The position numbers were made by a program, and so were the translations under genes. A stretch of DNA of 64,000 nt from Cloacimonetes bacterium UBA5614 (GTDB taxonomy: Bacteria > Cloacimonadota > Cloacimonadia > Cloacimonadales > Cloacimonadaceae): positions 77,322-141,321 of the forward strand of contig DIKQ01000011.1 in the NCBI GenBank assembly GCA_002424605.1. Direction: 5' to 3'. Positions within the stretch are counted from its first letter, which is position 1. Each line of letters opens with the position of its first letter. Under the pieces are notes generated by a model that ran no database searches, was not told the DNA's origin, and saw only the letters and a list, made by a program, of their open reading frames with translations. Below are positions 33,665 through 41,797 of the stretch, piece after piece.

Positions 33665-34867
33665 TCAGGAAATGCCGTTTTCCAGCAGAAGCTGACGGAT
33701 TTGCATCTGCTGCTGTTTAAAGCGTACCATCTGCTTATCGTTGAGCTTTTCTGCACCCACCATTCTCAGGTTGGTTGGATTAATGTAGGTCTTTCCCTTG
33801 ATAAGGCCGAAGTGCAGGTGTGCTCCAGTAGATTTGCCTGTGCTGCCTACCCTGCCGATAATCTGTCCGCGTCTAACGGACTGACCGGATTTTACTCCGA
33901 TAGAGCTAAGGTGGGCATACTGGGTGGAAAGACCGCTGGGATGTTTGATGACGATACACTTTCCGTATCCTCCGTTCCAGCCGGCGGAAGAGACAGTTCC
34001 GTTGGCAACTGCAAAGACCGGAGTACCGTGGCTTGCCTTGTAATCGATGCCCTGATGCATAGCCCAGCCGCCATAGACGGGGTCAATGCGCCTGCCGAAC
34101 TTAGACCTCACATGTATTCTGCTCAGGGGGAAGCCGACTCCGCTGTTGTTATTACTCTTGCCTTCCAGGTTATAAAGGCCGTTCAGGGTGGATTTGTCGT
34201 CGTCTTCCTGATAGCGGAACATCTCGTGTTTGCCTGTCAGCCTGCCTTCGTAGGAAACATACATTATTTTGGATCTGGGCAGGCGGATGGAACCCAGATA
34301 CCTTTCCTCCAGCAACACCAGGAATTTGTCCCCATTACGTGCGTCCTTCTGGAAATTTATCTCGCCTTCCATCCCGTTGTTGATATGCTGTTTTTCCGCT
34401 GCAGTCAAACCCATAGCGAGCAATGATTTATCAAGGGTTGAGTCCAAAGTTCCTTTAATCAGGCGTGTTTCAGTCCTGACCGGCAGTTTTACCAGGCTAT
34501 ATCTCAGGGAATCATTCTGCAGGTAAAAGTGATGCTGCTCGTCAATTTCCTGTATGTAGATAAGCTTCTCAATCCTTCTGTTATCCGGCGTCAGGATATA
34601 TTTCAGGGTGTCGCCGGGCTGGATGGTTGTTACGTCGATGTTCTCACCAAAATGTACGGCAAACAGACCGATTTCCTGCATGGGGAGCTCAGAATTGCCC
34701 AGCACCGAATAAAGACTGCCTCCGGCGGGTATGGTGGTTATAGTCCAATTAGCAAGGGTATCTGCTGCCTCCGGCCTGCTTCCAGTCTTGTAAAAACAGG
34801 TAAGGATGGAGAACAACACGATGGTAACAATTATGATGATGAGTAATATCTTTTTGCCAAAATGCAT
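33665..34867 (-). CDS. M23 (LytM) cell-wall peptidase with OapA/LysM-like N-terminal domain
   Basis: Murein DD-endopeptidase-like protein of 400 residues. A single N-terminal membrane anchor or signal (about 6-24) is followed by a domain with the GDTLKYIL pattern related to LysM/OapA modules, then the M23 LytM domain with intact zinc ligands in MHQGIDYKASHGTP (HxxxD), YAHL and HLHFG. The architecture matches periplasmic MepM/ShyA-like enzymes that cut peptide cross-links during wall growth. The start codon overlaps the stop of the CDF transporter (TGATG), so the two are coupled, although a shared process is not evident. Confidence 0.93.
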   Translation of the reverse strand: MHFGKKILLIIIIVTIVLFSILTCFYKTGSRPEAADTLANWTITTIPAGGSLYSVLGNSELPMQEIGLFAVHFGENIDVTTIQPGDTLKYILTPDNRRIEKLIYIQEIDEQHHFYLQNDSLRYSLVKLPVRTETRLIKGTLDSTLDKSLLAMGLTAAEKQHINNGMEGEINFQKDARNGDKFLVLLEERYLGSIRLPRSKIMYVSYEGRLTGKHEMFRYQEDDDKSTLNGLYNLEGKSNNNSGVGFPLSRIHVRSKFGRRIDPVYGGWAMHQGIDYKASHGTPVFAVANGTVSSAGWNGGYGKCIVIKHPSGLSTQYAHLSSIGVKSGQSVRRGQIIGRVGSTGKSTGAHLHFGLIKGKTYINPTNLRMVGAEKLNDKQMVRFKQQQMQIRQLLLENGIS

Positions 34868-35772
34868 CAGTCTTCCTTATCAAGGCAGTATTCAACGGGG
34901 TGGTAATGGACATGAACCTTCTTGAGTGAAACCGAGTATGCCTCCATAAGAGCTGCCTCAACCCTGTCAGCGATTTCATGGCCCTGTTGAATGGTCAGGT
35001 TTCCGTCCACTCCGATTTCCACATTGATGGTAAAAAAAGGCCCGAATCTGTGCATACCTATCAAATCAACGTGTTTCACGCCCTGCACCTGTCCCGCCTT
35101 GTTACTGAGTTCATCCCGGAAAGATAAATCCGGAAAGGCGTCCATCAGTTCTGAAGACGAATCCATTATTATACTGATTCCGGTTTTAAGGATAAAGATG
35201 GAGACGATTGCTCCTGCCAGCGGGTCCATCCATAAAAATCCCATTCTACCGCCGATGACGCCTACCACCACGCTGACAGATGCCATGATATCGTTCAGGT
35301 GGTCATTTGCCAAGGCTCTCAGGGTAGGATTTTGTGTCTGTTTCTGGCTTTTTCTGGTGTAAGTGAAAAGATAGATTTTCAGGACAAAGGTCAGCAGGGC
35401 AGCCACCAGCGCAAAGATGGAAACGGTATACTCCGCCTTGGTCTTGGACAAAAGCTCGTACATGGAGTTGATTGCGCCCCAAAATATTGCCACCCCTGTG
35501 GTTAGAATAAAAGCGCCGATTACGATGGACGAGATAGATTCCAGTTGCCTGTGTCCATAGGGGTGTTCAGCGTCCGCCGGTTTGCTGGCTTGCTTGGAAA
35601 GGATTTTTACCGCCACGTAATAAACCACATCTGAAGTACTGTTTATACCGTCAGCCAGAAGGGCGGAACTGTGTCCGAAAATCCCGATCAAGGTTTTTAC
35701 CAAGGCGAGGAAGATATTGGTCCCAAGCCCCAGGTTGATAGTTTTATTGGTTTTCTTATCTCTATCTTGCAT
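34867..35772 (-). CDS. Cation diffusion facilitator (CDF) metal transporter
   Basis: Proton-coupled divalent-metal exporter of 301 residues with six predicted membrane helices in the first two thirds and a C-terminal ferredoxin-like cytosolic domain (about 210-300). The metal-site pattern HSSALLADGINSTSDVVYY in TM2 and the GHRQLESI loop are typical, as is WMDPLAGAIVSIFILKTG for TM5. Which metal (Zn, Fe, Mn or Co) cannot be told. The ATG at 35772 follows AGGA by 6 nt. It is 31 bp downstream of the probable kamB. Confidence 0.94.
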   Translation of the reverse strand: MQDRDKKTNKTINLGLGTNIFLALVKTLIGIFGHSSALLADGINSTSDVVYYVAVKILSKQASKPADAEHPYGHRQLESISSIVIGAFILTTGVAIFWGAINSMYELLSKTKAEYTVSIFALVAALLTFVLKIYLFTYTRKSQKQTQNPTLRALANDHLNDIMASVSVVVGVIGGRMGFLWMDPLAGAIVSIFILKTGISIIMDSSSELMDAFPDLSFRDELSNKAGQVQGVKHVDLIGMHRFGPFFTINVEIGVDGNLTIQQGHEIADRVEAALMEAYSVSLKKVHVHYHPVEYCLDKED

Positions 35773-35803
35773 CACTTATCCTTTGCGGAATACAAGCAAT
35801 TTT

Positions 35804-36805
35804 TCAGCCTTCCCTGACATCAATTATGGGCAGGGCCGGAAAATGGTCCCGTATAAAGCATCTCAACACGTTGCTGTCTATATGGTTACCACTGACCGAC
35901 CAGCTGTTAACTGCAACTGCCACTATTCTGTAAGGATGCAGGCAGGTGGTTTTGTGATTTGCTGTCAGATGCTCCAGATTGGACTTTCTTAAATGCAGGT
36001 TCAGCGGATGCCTGACAACGATTTCCCTGATTTCCTTCAGGGCAGGTTTGAGGCTGTTGTAAACACTATCGGTCAAAGCGCCGGGAAGATAAAGTCTGCT
36101 TACTTCTTGCTCAGCTATGAGTTGCGATAAATCCTGCTCAAAACCCAGCAAGGACTGTTGGTCTGTTGACTGCCATCCTTTACTGGAACAGACAGCTATG
36201 TTCTGGTTCAACGCTTTGTTTCCGGCAGCACGGTATGGCTTAATCCCAGCCAGGCAAATCTGTCTTTCCAGTTCTGAGTTTATCTTCTCCAGATTGCCGA
36301 AACTGCCTCCCACCACCAGAAAGACCCCGTTAATGTCGGGACTCATGGCAACGGACTTGCGGTCCAGTGAGCCATCAATAAAAACGATATCAGCGCCTTT
36401 TTGCAGCATGATGCGGGCAGTCTCCATCTGGGCGGAGACATTGGCAGGACCGGTGATTTCCGTTTCAATATCCCTGAGCGCTTTTACCAGCCAGAGTTGC
36501 TGTCCTCCTGCCTGAAACCGCAGTTTTTCCATGACCTGGACAGCTGTGCCCAGTTTATCGACAACGCCGAATGAGGTTGTAAACAGGGTATTGGCAGACA
36601 GCATCAGAGGCGGTTTGGGATTGCCAAAGACCACATCCCTTTCTTCCCCGTCCCTGCCGGTGGTCAGCACTCCTGCCGTCTTATCCTGCAGATATGCCAG
36701 CAAACTGTTCAGCAGGGAGGTTTTACCGCTGTTCTTGCTGATTCCCGCAATAGCGTAAATGCCGTTTGCAAGTCCGGAAATCTGTTTTAAAGGCATGGTC
36801 TTCAT
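35804..36805 (-). CDS. kamB: Probable lysine 5,6-aminomutase reactivase subunit KamB
   Basis: A P-loop protein of about 333 residues with Walker A GISKNSGKTS near the N terminus and otherwise no standard motif. Its place directly after kamA, and the similarity of that P-loop and size to KamB of anaerobic lysine fermenters (described as a factor that with KamC reactivates the adenosylcobalamin-dependent lysine 5,6-aminomutase), support the call. The aminomutase itself (kamDE) and kamC are not here; a CDF transporter follows instead. The start is uncertain: ATG 36805 is taken because a 24-bp hairpin occupies the region before TTG 36838; ATG 36796 is also possible. The family name is inferred mainly from context. 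Confidence 0.68.
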   Translation of the reverse strand: MKTMPLKQISGLANGIYAIAGISKNSGKTSLLNSLLAYLQDKTAGVLTTGRDGEERDVVFGNPKPPLMLSANTLFTTSFGVVDKLGTAVQVMEKLRFQAGGQQLWLVKALRDIETEITGPANVSAQMETARIMLQKGADIVFIDGSLDRKSVAMSPDINGVFLVVGGSFGNLEKINSELERQICLAGIKPYRAAGNKALNQNIAVCSSKGWQSTDQQSLLGFEQDLSQLIAEQEVSRLYLPGALTDSVYNSLKPALKEIREIVVRHPLNLHLRKSNLEHLTANHKTTCLHPYRIVAVAVNSWSVSGNHIDSNVLRCFIRDHFPALPIIDVREG

Positions 36806-36837
36806 ATTTTGCTGATTCTTTGCCGCATAAGAAGACA

Positions 36838-36861
36838 AATGCCGGTCTTGAGACCGGCATT
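36838..36861 (-). terminator. Hairpin between kamA and kamB (possible attenuating terminator)
   Basis: AATGCCGGTCT at 36838-36848 pairs perfectly with AGACCGGCATT at 36851-36861 (11 bp, 2-nt loop). On the minus strand it is followed by TTGTCTTC, a poor T tract. It lies 4 bp after the kamA stop, so it may reduce read-through into kamB or protect the kamA mRNA end. Confidence 0.5.
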
Positions 36862-36864
36862 CAT

Positions 36865-38112
36865 TTATTTCTTTCTGCGTTTGTTCCGTCTCGTTTCTGC
36901 CGGTCCCAGCGATACCTTTCTTCCGCGCAGCAGGGTCATGATACCCTCGGTTGATTTTCTTTCCTCAGGGCAGGGGTCCTTGTAATCCGTCTCTTTCTGC
37001 GCCTGGTATTCAGGTTCTGTATATGCGGTCAGAAGTCCCTCGTAGTTACGCAGGATAACTCTGCCCGGCATCTGTGAAACGATATAATTCGGCATTACCG
37101 GTATTTTGCCGCCGCCGCCGGGAGCATCCACCACATAGGTCGGGATGCAAAGCCCGGATGTATGGCCGCGCAAGCTTTCCATGATCTCGATGCCTTTGGC
37201 TATGGGAGTGCGGAAATGACCGATACCTTCGGACAGGTCGCACTGGTAGATGTAATAGGGACGCACCCTGTTTTTCACCAGGGTATGCACCAGTTGCTTC
37301 ATCACGTCCACGTGGTCATTGATGCCTTTCAGAAGTACGGACTGGTTACCCAGCACGATGCCTGATTCAGCGAGCCTGGCAAGGGCGGCGCAGGCGTCTG
37401 GGGTCAGTTCCTGCGGGTGGTTGAAATGGGTGTTCAGCCAGACAAATTTGTACTTTTTGAGGACTTTCAGTAGGGATTCATTGATGCGCTGCGGCAGGAC
37501 AACGGGTGTTCTGGTGCCGATGCGCACGATATCCAGATGTTTGATTTTACTGAGTTTGCCCAGGATTTCGTCCAGGCGTTCATCCCCCAGGGTGAGAGGG
37601 TCTCCGCCACTAAGGATGACGTCCCGGATTTCCTTGTTTTTCTTGATGTATTCAATGGCTTTTTCCACGTTGTCTTTGGGCATGGGAGCGTCTTTTTCTC
37701 CGGCTTTCCTGCGTCGGGTGCAGTGCCTGCAATACATGGCGCACTGGTCTGTGAGCAGCAGCAGGACGCGGTCCGGATAGCGGTGCGTCATGCCCGGCAC
37801 GGGAGAATCCGCATCCTCATGCAGGGGGTCCGGCATATCTTCCGCGGCAAAATGGCTTTCCGCTATGCGGGGGATTGCCTGCAGGCGAACCGGGTCATAA
37901 GGGTTCTTCGGGTCAATCAGGGAAAGGTAGTAGGGTGTGATTGCCATGCGGAACGAGAAGTTCTTTTTCTTGAAGACTTCTTCCTCTTCCGGCTGCAGCT
38001 TGATATATTTCTTCAGTTCGTCCGGGGTTGTGATGCGGTTGCGCAGATGCCAGTGCCAATCCAGCCATTCCGTGTCCGTGGCGGTGCTGCGTATATTTTT
38101 GATGCTTGCCAT
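36865..38112 (-). CDS. kamA: Lysine 2,3-aminomutase
   Basis: Radical-SAM, PLP-dependent enzyme that converts L-lysine to L-beta-lysine, the first step of anaerobic lysine fermentation. The 415-residue protein has the iron-sulfur motif C124-x3-C128-x2-C131 (QCAMYCRHCTR), the GGDPL SAM motif, and PGGGGKIPVMPNY with the PLP lysine at about K336. Length and the N-terminal WLDWHWHLRNRI helix match clostridial KamA, not the shorter EpmB, which modifies elongation factor P. It is 25 bp downstream of kdd, forming a kdd-kamA-kamB unit. Confidence 0.96.
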   Translation of the reverse strand: MASIKNIRSTATDTEWLDWHWHLRNRITTPDELKKYIKLQPEEEEVFKKKNFSFRMAITPYYLSLIDPKNPYDPVRLQAIPRIAESHFAAEDMPDPLHEDADSPVPGMTHRYPDRVLLLLTDQCAMYCRHCTRRRKAGEKDAPMPKDNVEKAIEYIKKNKEIRDVILSGGDPLTLGDERLDEILGKLSKIKHLDIVRIGTRTPVVLPQRINESLLKVLKKYKFVWLNTHFNHPQELTPDACAALARLAESGIVLGNQSVLLKGINDHVDVMKQLVHTLVKNRVRPYYIYQCDLSEGIGHFRTPIAKGIEIMESLRGHTSGLCIPTYVVDAPGGGGKIPVMPNYIVSQMPGRVILRNYEGLLTAYTEPEYQAQKETDYKDPCPEERKSTEGIMTLLRGRKVSLGPAETRRNKRRKK

Positions 38113-38137
38113 ATTTACCTCGATATGGTTCTGCGGA

Positions 38138-39196
38138 CTAATCCGTGTATCTTTCTTTAAAAATCTTCATCAGGGTGGGATTGCGCCTCAGCAGGTCAAG
38201 CGAAATAATCGCATGGTCGTGGGCATAGCCGTTGCCGAGAATCATGTCAACGTCGGCTCCGATGCCTTCTGCGCCCAAAGCGGCTTTGGTAAAGCTGGTT
38301 GCCATGGAGAAGTAATAAACGATGCCTCTGTCCCTGCAAGCCATGATGCTGGGAAGCTCTGTGTCCTCTATATTGACAACGTTTACCACAACGTCTGCCA
38401 TCTTGCCATCGGTGAGCTTGCTCACTTCACGCTGGATGGTGAGTGCATCTGTGGCGTCTGCAATGATTACGTCATGACAGCCGGTCTGCAGGCAGGTCTC
38501 GATGTAGGAAGGATTGCGTACGATGCCGATGACCCTGCCGCTGACGTCTGCTCTTTCGCGTGCCATGGCATTGCAAAGCACTCCGCTCTTGCCGTTGGCG
38601 CCGATGATAACGACTGTATCACCCGGCTGTACAAGGCGTTCCACCTGGGCGGGAGCGCCGGCTACGTCCAGAACGCTGAGGGAAAGGTTTTCATCCATAT
38701 CTGCCGGAAGCTTGGCATAGATACCGCTGGAGAACAGGATTGCCTGCCCTTCGATTTCCACCTGGTCCTTGTCCAGCAGGACTTTCTTGATGGACTTTAC
38801 TTTCAGGGGAGTGAGGGAGAGCGATACCAGGCTGGCTATCTTGTCGCCCACCTGAATCTTTTCCTTCATTTCAAAGTTGGGTCCGATGGCGGCGACTTTG
38901 CCTATCAGCATTCCGCCGGAACCGGTATCTTCGTTTTTGTGTTTGCCGGTACGGCTGGTCAGGTCTATCACATGGTCGGCAAACGCTTTTTCCAGGTCGG
39001 TGTGACCCTGTTTCTGCAGTTTGTTCTTGATTTGATGAAAAGAAGCGGAATCCACATTCAGGCGGATTACATCTATCAGGAGCTCATTGTCCCAAATCTC
39101 GCTCATATCGTTGTTCAGCACTCGTGCCGGCTGGGGCAGAACGCCCTTGGGTTCGATGACGCGATGGGTTCCGTAACGGCATCCTCCTGTCTTCAT
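38138..39196 (-). CDS. kdd: L-erythro-3,5-diaminohexanoate dehydrogenase
   Basis: NAD(P)-dependent oxidative deaminase of the lysine fermentation pathway, making 5-amino-3-oxohexanoate. The 352-residue protein contains the N-terminal signature GGCRYGTHRVIEPKGVLPQ and a Rossmann fold with VVIIGANGKSGVLC (GxNGxxG variant), typical of Kdd. The ATG at 39196 follows GGAGG by 5 nt and is preferred over the ATG at 39208. It is the first gene of the kdd-kamA-kamB run. The partner enzymes Kce and Kal and the 5,6-aminomutase are not in the window. Confidence 0.94.
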   Translation of the reverse strand: MKTGGCRYGTHRVIEPKGVLPQPARVLNNDMSEIWDNELLIDVIRLNVDSASFHQIKNKLQKQGHTDLEKAFADHVIDLTSRTGKHKNEDTGSGGMLIGKVAAIGPNFEMKEKIQVGDKIASLVSLSLTPLKVKSIKKVLLDKDQVEIEGQAILFSSGIYAKLPADMDENLSLSVLDVAGAPAQVERLVQPGDTVVIIGANGKSGVLCNAMARERADVSGRVIGIVRNPSYIETCLQTGCHDVIIADATDALTIQREVSKLTDGKMADVVVNVVNIEDTELPSIMACRDRGIVYYFSMATSFTKAALGAEGIGADVDMILGNGYAHDHAIISLDLLRRNPTLMKIFKERYTD

Positions 39197-39341
39197 TTCA
39201 ACCTCCATTTTCCTATTATTTTATACTCATTTATTTAATTACATTTTGATAGCTTACAAGTTTTTTTCATCCTTGTCTTATGTCAATGAAATTACGATTG
39301 CATAACTCATTGCCCTTCCAGCAACATTTTTCATAAACTGC

Positions 39342-39369
39342 TTGACGAATTGTAGATGCGGACTAATAT
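39342..39369 (+). promoter_or_regulatory. Sigma70-type promoter for the lipoprotein gene
   Basis: TTGACG at 39342-39347, 16-bp spacer, TAATAT at 39364-39369. The ATG at 39400 follows with a GAGG ribosome site about 10 nt upstream, giving a leader of roughly 25 nt. Confidence 0.55.
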
Positions 39370-39399
39370 GTTTACATGCAGATATGAGGTTTTTGAATT

Positions 39400-40095
39400 A
39401 TGAGAATTGCACTTATGTTTGGTGTTTTGTTTCTGCTTGCCGGTTGTGTCTATCTGGACAACACAATGCTGGACAGCGCGGAGCCCTTGCGTCCCGGAAA
39501 ACCGGAGATACAGCTATACACAGGCACCGGCTTTGATGTGAGCTCAGTTGTGATTAAGGAAGAGAGTGTTCCATGTTATCCGGACGGCAAACGGGCAAGC
39601 GAAGGCCAGGTCTGGGGATGTAAGACAGCCATCGGATTGGGAAACGATTTTGAGCTTGGCTACAAAAGTTGGACAGGCGAGGGAGTGGGAAGCCGGCTCA
39701 TTCTAAAGAAACGCTTCTATTATGACGGGGATTATTCAATTGCTGTCAGCCCTTCCGGATATTTCCTTAAAAAAAAATCCGGTTACGCCCGCGAGGTCTA
39801 TGGCTGGGAAGCCCCGGTCCTGATTACTTACAGGCCTATTGAACAGATGGGGTTTACTATGAAGCTTCATTACAGCAACGCTTTATACTCCGAAAGCTAC
39901 CGGGACGACCAATACATGCAAAACGTCACCCGCGGACCATATAAAATTGAGCATTTCGGCGTAGTCGGAGGGTTTAACCTCAAAGCCAACATCTTCAGTT
40001 TATATGCCGAAATCGGACTTGACCTCATCAACGGACACAATAATCCCACCCAAATTTTCATACAAAGGGGCTTTGGCATCGGTCTGGAGTTTTAG
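39400..40095 (+). CDS. Lipoprotein of unknown function, beta-rich
   Basis: A 231-residue protein with a clear lipoprotein signal peptide (MRIALMFGVLFLLAGC, lipidated Cys16). The mature part is rich in alternating hydrophobic/aromatic beta strands (AIGLGNDFELGYKSWTGEG, YYDGDYSIAVSPSGYFL) and ends with a strand closing in an aromatic residue (RGFGIGLEF), as in outer-membrane beta-barrels. I do not recognise the family. It has its own promoter-like sequence and stands alone between kdd (divergent) and the GYF-domain gene. An outer-membrane or periplasmic location is the only supported statement. Confidence 0.8.
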   Translation: MRIALMFGVLFLLAGCVYLDNTMLDSAEPLRPGKPEIQLYTGTGFDVSSVVIKEESVPCYPDGKRASEGQVWGCKTAIGLGNDFELGYKSWTGEGVGSRLILKKRFYYDGDYSIAVSPSGYFLKKKSGYAREVYGWEAPVLITYRPIEQMGFTMKLHYSNALYSESYRDDQYMQNVTRGPYKIEHFGVVGGFNLKANIFSLYAEIGLDLINGHNNPTQIFIQRGFGIGLEF

Positions 40096-40129
40096 GCACC
40101 CCATCCTCTCCTTTGTTCTTCCTTATATA

Positions 40130-40201
40130 CATGTCGCGGAGATGTCCCGAAGCCGGCCGAAGAAAACCCGGTCATCTCCGCGGCATCTTCGGGACATCTC
40201 A
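40130..40201. repeat. 72-bp intergenic palindromic element, second type, copy 1
   Basis: Differs at only 2 of 72 positions from the copy at 60640. The left arm reads ATGTCGCGGA, GATGTCCCGAA; the right arm, on the minus strand, reads GATGTCCCGAA, GATGTCGCGGA, GATGACCGGGT, so it too is made of 11-nt units. It lies 35 bp after the lipoprotein stop and is followed by CAGGCAGGG. Confidence 0.88.
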
Positions 40202-40277
40202 GCAGGCAGGGTCTGTGGAAAGGGCAGGAGGATAATCAGCTTGACAGGATGAGTGCTTTTCCGCAGGTTAAATCTTT

Positions 40278-41048
40278 ATGAAACAATGGTATTATTCAGA
40301 GTTTGGGCAGACGAAGGGACCGGTCGGCACGGCAGAGATAATCAGGTTGCTGGAAAAGCAGGAACTGGAGCCGGAATCCTATGTGACAGACGGCATGGAC
40401 AATCCCTGGAAAAGGATTCGTGAGTTTCCGGAAATCATGGAGGAAGTGCAAAAACCGCAAGACCTGCCCCATGTGAAGGATTTTCCTGAAGAGATTTTTG
40501 GCAGGGAAGCTCCTGCCGGCACCGGCAATCTCTATTTTCACATACCTGTTAAACGGCTGGTCATGATGTCCATCGTCACGGGCGGATTTTACCAGCTTTA
40601 CTGGTTTTACCGGCAATGGCATTTCTGGGCGGTGAAGCATAAACAGGCGCACAGGTCCTTTGACCGTGAAGCCGGCTGGCTGCTGTTCGAGCTGATGGTG
40701 CTGGAAAAGATTGAGACGGACAGGGAACTGAATGCTGTCTGCAAGGCGGACTTCAACGGCACTTCGCTGTTCTGGATATGGGTTTCGGTCGGGATGCTGG
40801 CAGGCTGGCTTTATTCGATACCGCTGAAAGGGCACGACTTCCCGTTCTTTACATCCTGGGTGTTCGGCGCTGCCAACGTCCTGTTTATCCTTCCGGCGCA
40901 GAAATATATCAACCGCGTCAATGCCAAACTGGGCAATACCTATGAAAAACCCCGTCTGGGGCACTATGTAGCTCTAATCCTGCCCTGGCTCTTTATTGCA
41001 TTTATGCTTATCCGGTATGGCATTCAGGCGCTGAACCGCTATTTCTGA
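40278..41048 (+). CDS. GYF-domain (GYF_2) membrane protein
   Basis: A 256-residue protein. Residues 1-55 form a GYF_2 domain (MKQWYYSEFGQTKGPVGTAE, then WKRIREFPEIM), a small protein-interaction fold common at the N termini of bacterial membrane proteins. Residues about 88-250 hold about four hydrophobic segments resembling DUF4234 (LVMMSIVTGGFYQLYWFYRQW, FLFWIWVSVG-like, YVALILPWLFIAFMLI). The partner and function are unknown. There is no clear Shine-Dalgarno site (ATCTTT before the ATG). It converges on the AlkD gene 20 bp away. Confidence 0.82.
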   Translation: MKQWYYSEFGQTKGPVGTAEIIRLLEKQELEPESYVTDGMDNPWKRIREFPEIMEEVQKPQDLPHVKDFPEEIFGREAPAGTGNLYFHIPVKRLVMMSIVTGGFYQLYWFYRQWHFWAVKHKQAHRSFDREAGWLLFELMVLEKIETDRELNAVCKADFNGTSLFWIWVSVGMLAGWLYSIPLKGHDFPFFTSWVFGAANVLFILPAQKYINRVNAKLGNTYEKPRLGHYVALILPWLFIAFMLIRYGIQALNRYF

Positions 41049-41067
41049 TATCCATTCCGGCGTCTTT

Positions 41068-41784
41068 TCAGATAGTTCCCTTCAAAAATCCCTGACGGAC
41101 GGGTTCGTCGAATTTCTCGATTGCGTAGCGCAACATGGTGCGGGGCATGGTCTTGTAGTGCTTCAGCAGGAAGTCATATTCCGTCCGGTAATCGCGCTTG
41201 CCTATCTCTCGGAGCATCCAGCCAACCGCCTTATGGATAAGGTCATGCTTGTGGTGAAGCAGTTTCTCTGCCAGTTTGAGGGTGGTCCTGTATTCACCCT
41301 TGCGGATAAAATGAAAGGTGGCAATCACAGCGATGCGCTGCTTCCACAGATGGTCTTCCTCCGCCATCTGGAAAAGGATGTCGTGCTTCCTGTCGAGCAG
41401 CCACGGACCCAAGATGTAATGGGCACTTGTGTCCACCAGGTCCCAGTTGTTGATATAATCTGCGTGGCTCAGGTAGATATCTACCATTGCCTGCTTCTCT
41501 GAAGGGTCTTTGCTCTTTTCAAAACGGCAGACCAGCATCATAAGCGCTGTTATACGAATGTCGTGCACAGGGTTTTTCAGCAGATCAGTCAGGTCCTCCA
41601 GGGTCAGCAGGCGGTTAAACTCCTTGGCAAGCTGCCGCTGGTCCGGAACCGTTGTTCCGTAAAAGGTGTCGCCTTCTCCATAACCGCCCGGAAAGCACTG
41701 GAAAAACTTAGCCGCACCAACCGCCCTGACAGGATTGCGGATGCTTTCCATGCGAAGCAGGAAATCTGTTTTATATTGGGACAT
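41068..41784 (-). CDS. DNA alkylation repair protein, AlkD family
   Basis: HEAT-repeat DNA glycosylase-like protein of 238 residues. Family marks include FQCFPGGYGEGDTFYGTTVPDQR, HDIRITALMMLVCRFEK, NNWDLVDTSAHYILGPWL (conserved Trp/Asp at the alkyl-base site) and MLREIGKRDYRTEYDFLLKH. It removes alkylated purines without flipping the base, by family knowledge. It is 14 bp downstream of fhs on the same strand, so it may be co-transcribed with it. Confidence 0.94.
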   Translation of the reverse strand: MSQYKTDFLLRMESIRNPVRAVGAAKFFQCFPGGYGEGDTFYGTTVPDQRQLAKEFNRLLTLEDLTDLLKNPVHDIRITALMMLVCRFEKSKDPSEKQAMVDIYLSHADYINNWDLVDTSAHYILGPWLLDRKHDILFQMAEEDHLWKQRIAVIATFHFIRKGEYRTTLKLAEKLLHHKHDLIHKAVGWMLREIGKRDYRTEYDFLLKHYKTMPRTMLRYAIEKFDEPVRQGFLKGTI

Positions 41785-41797
41785 TGCCTGTTACCGC

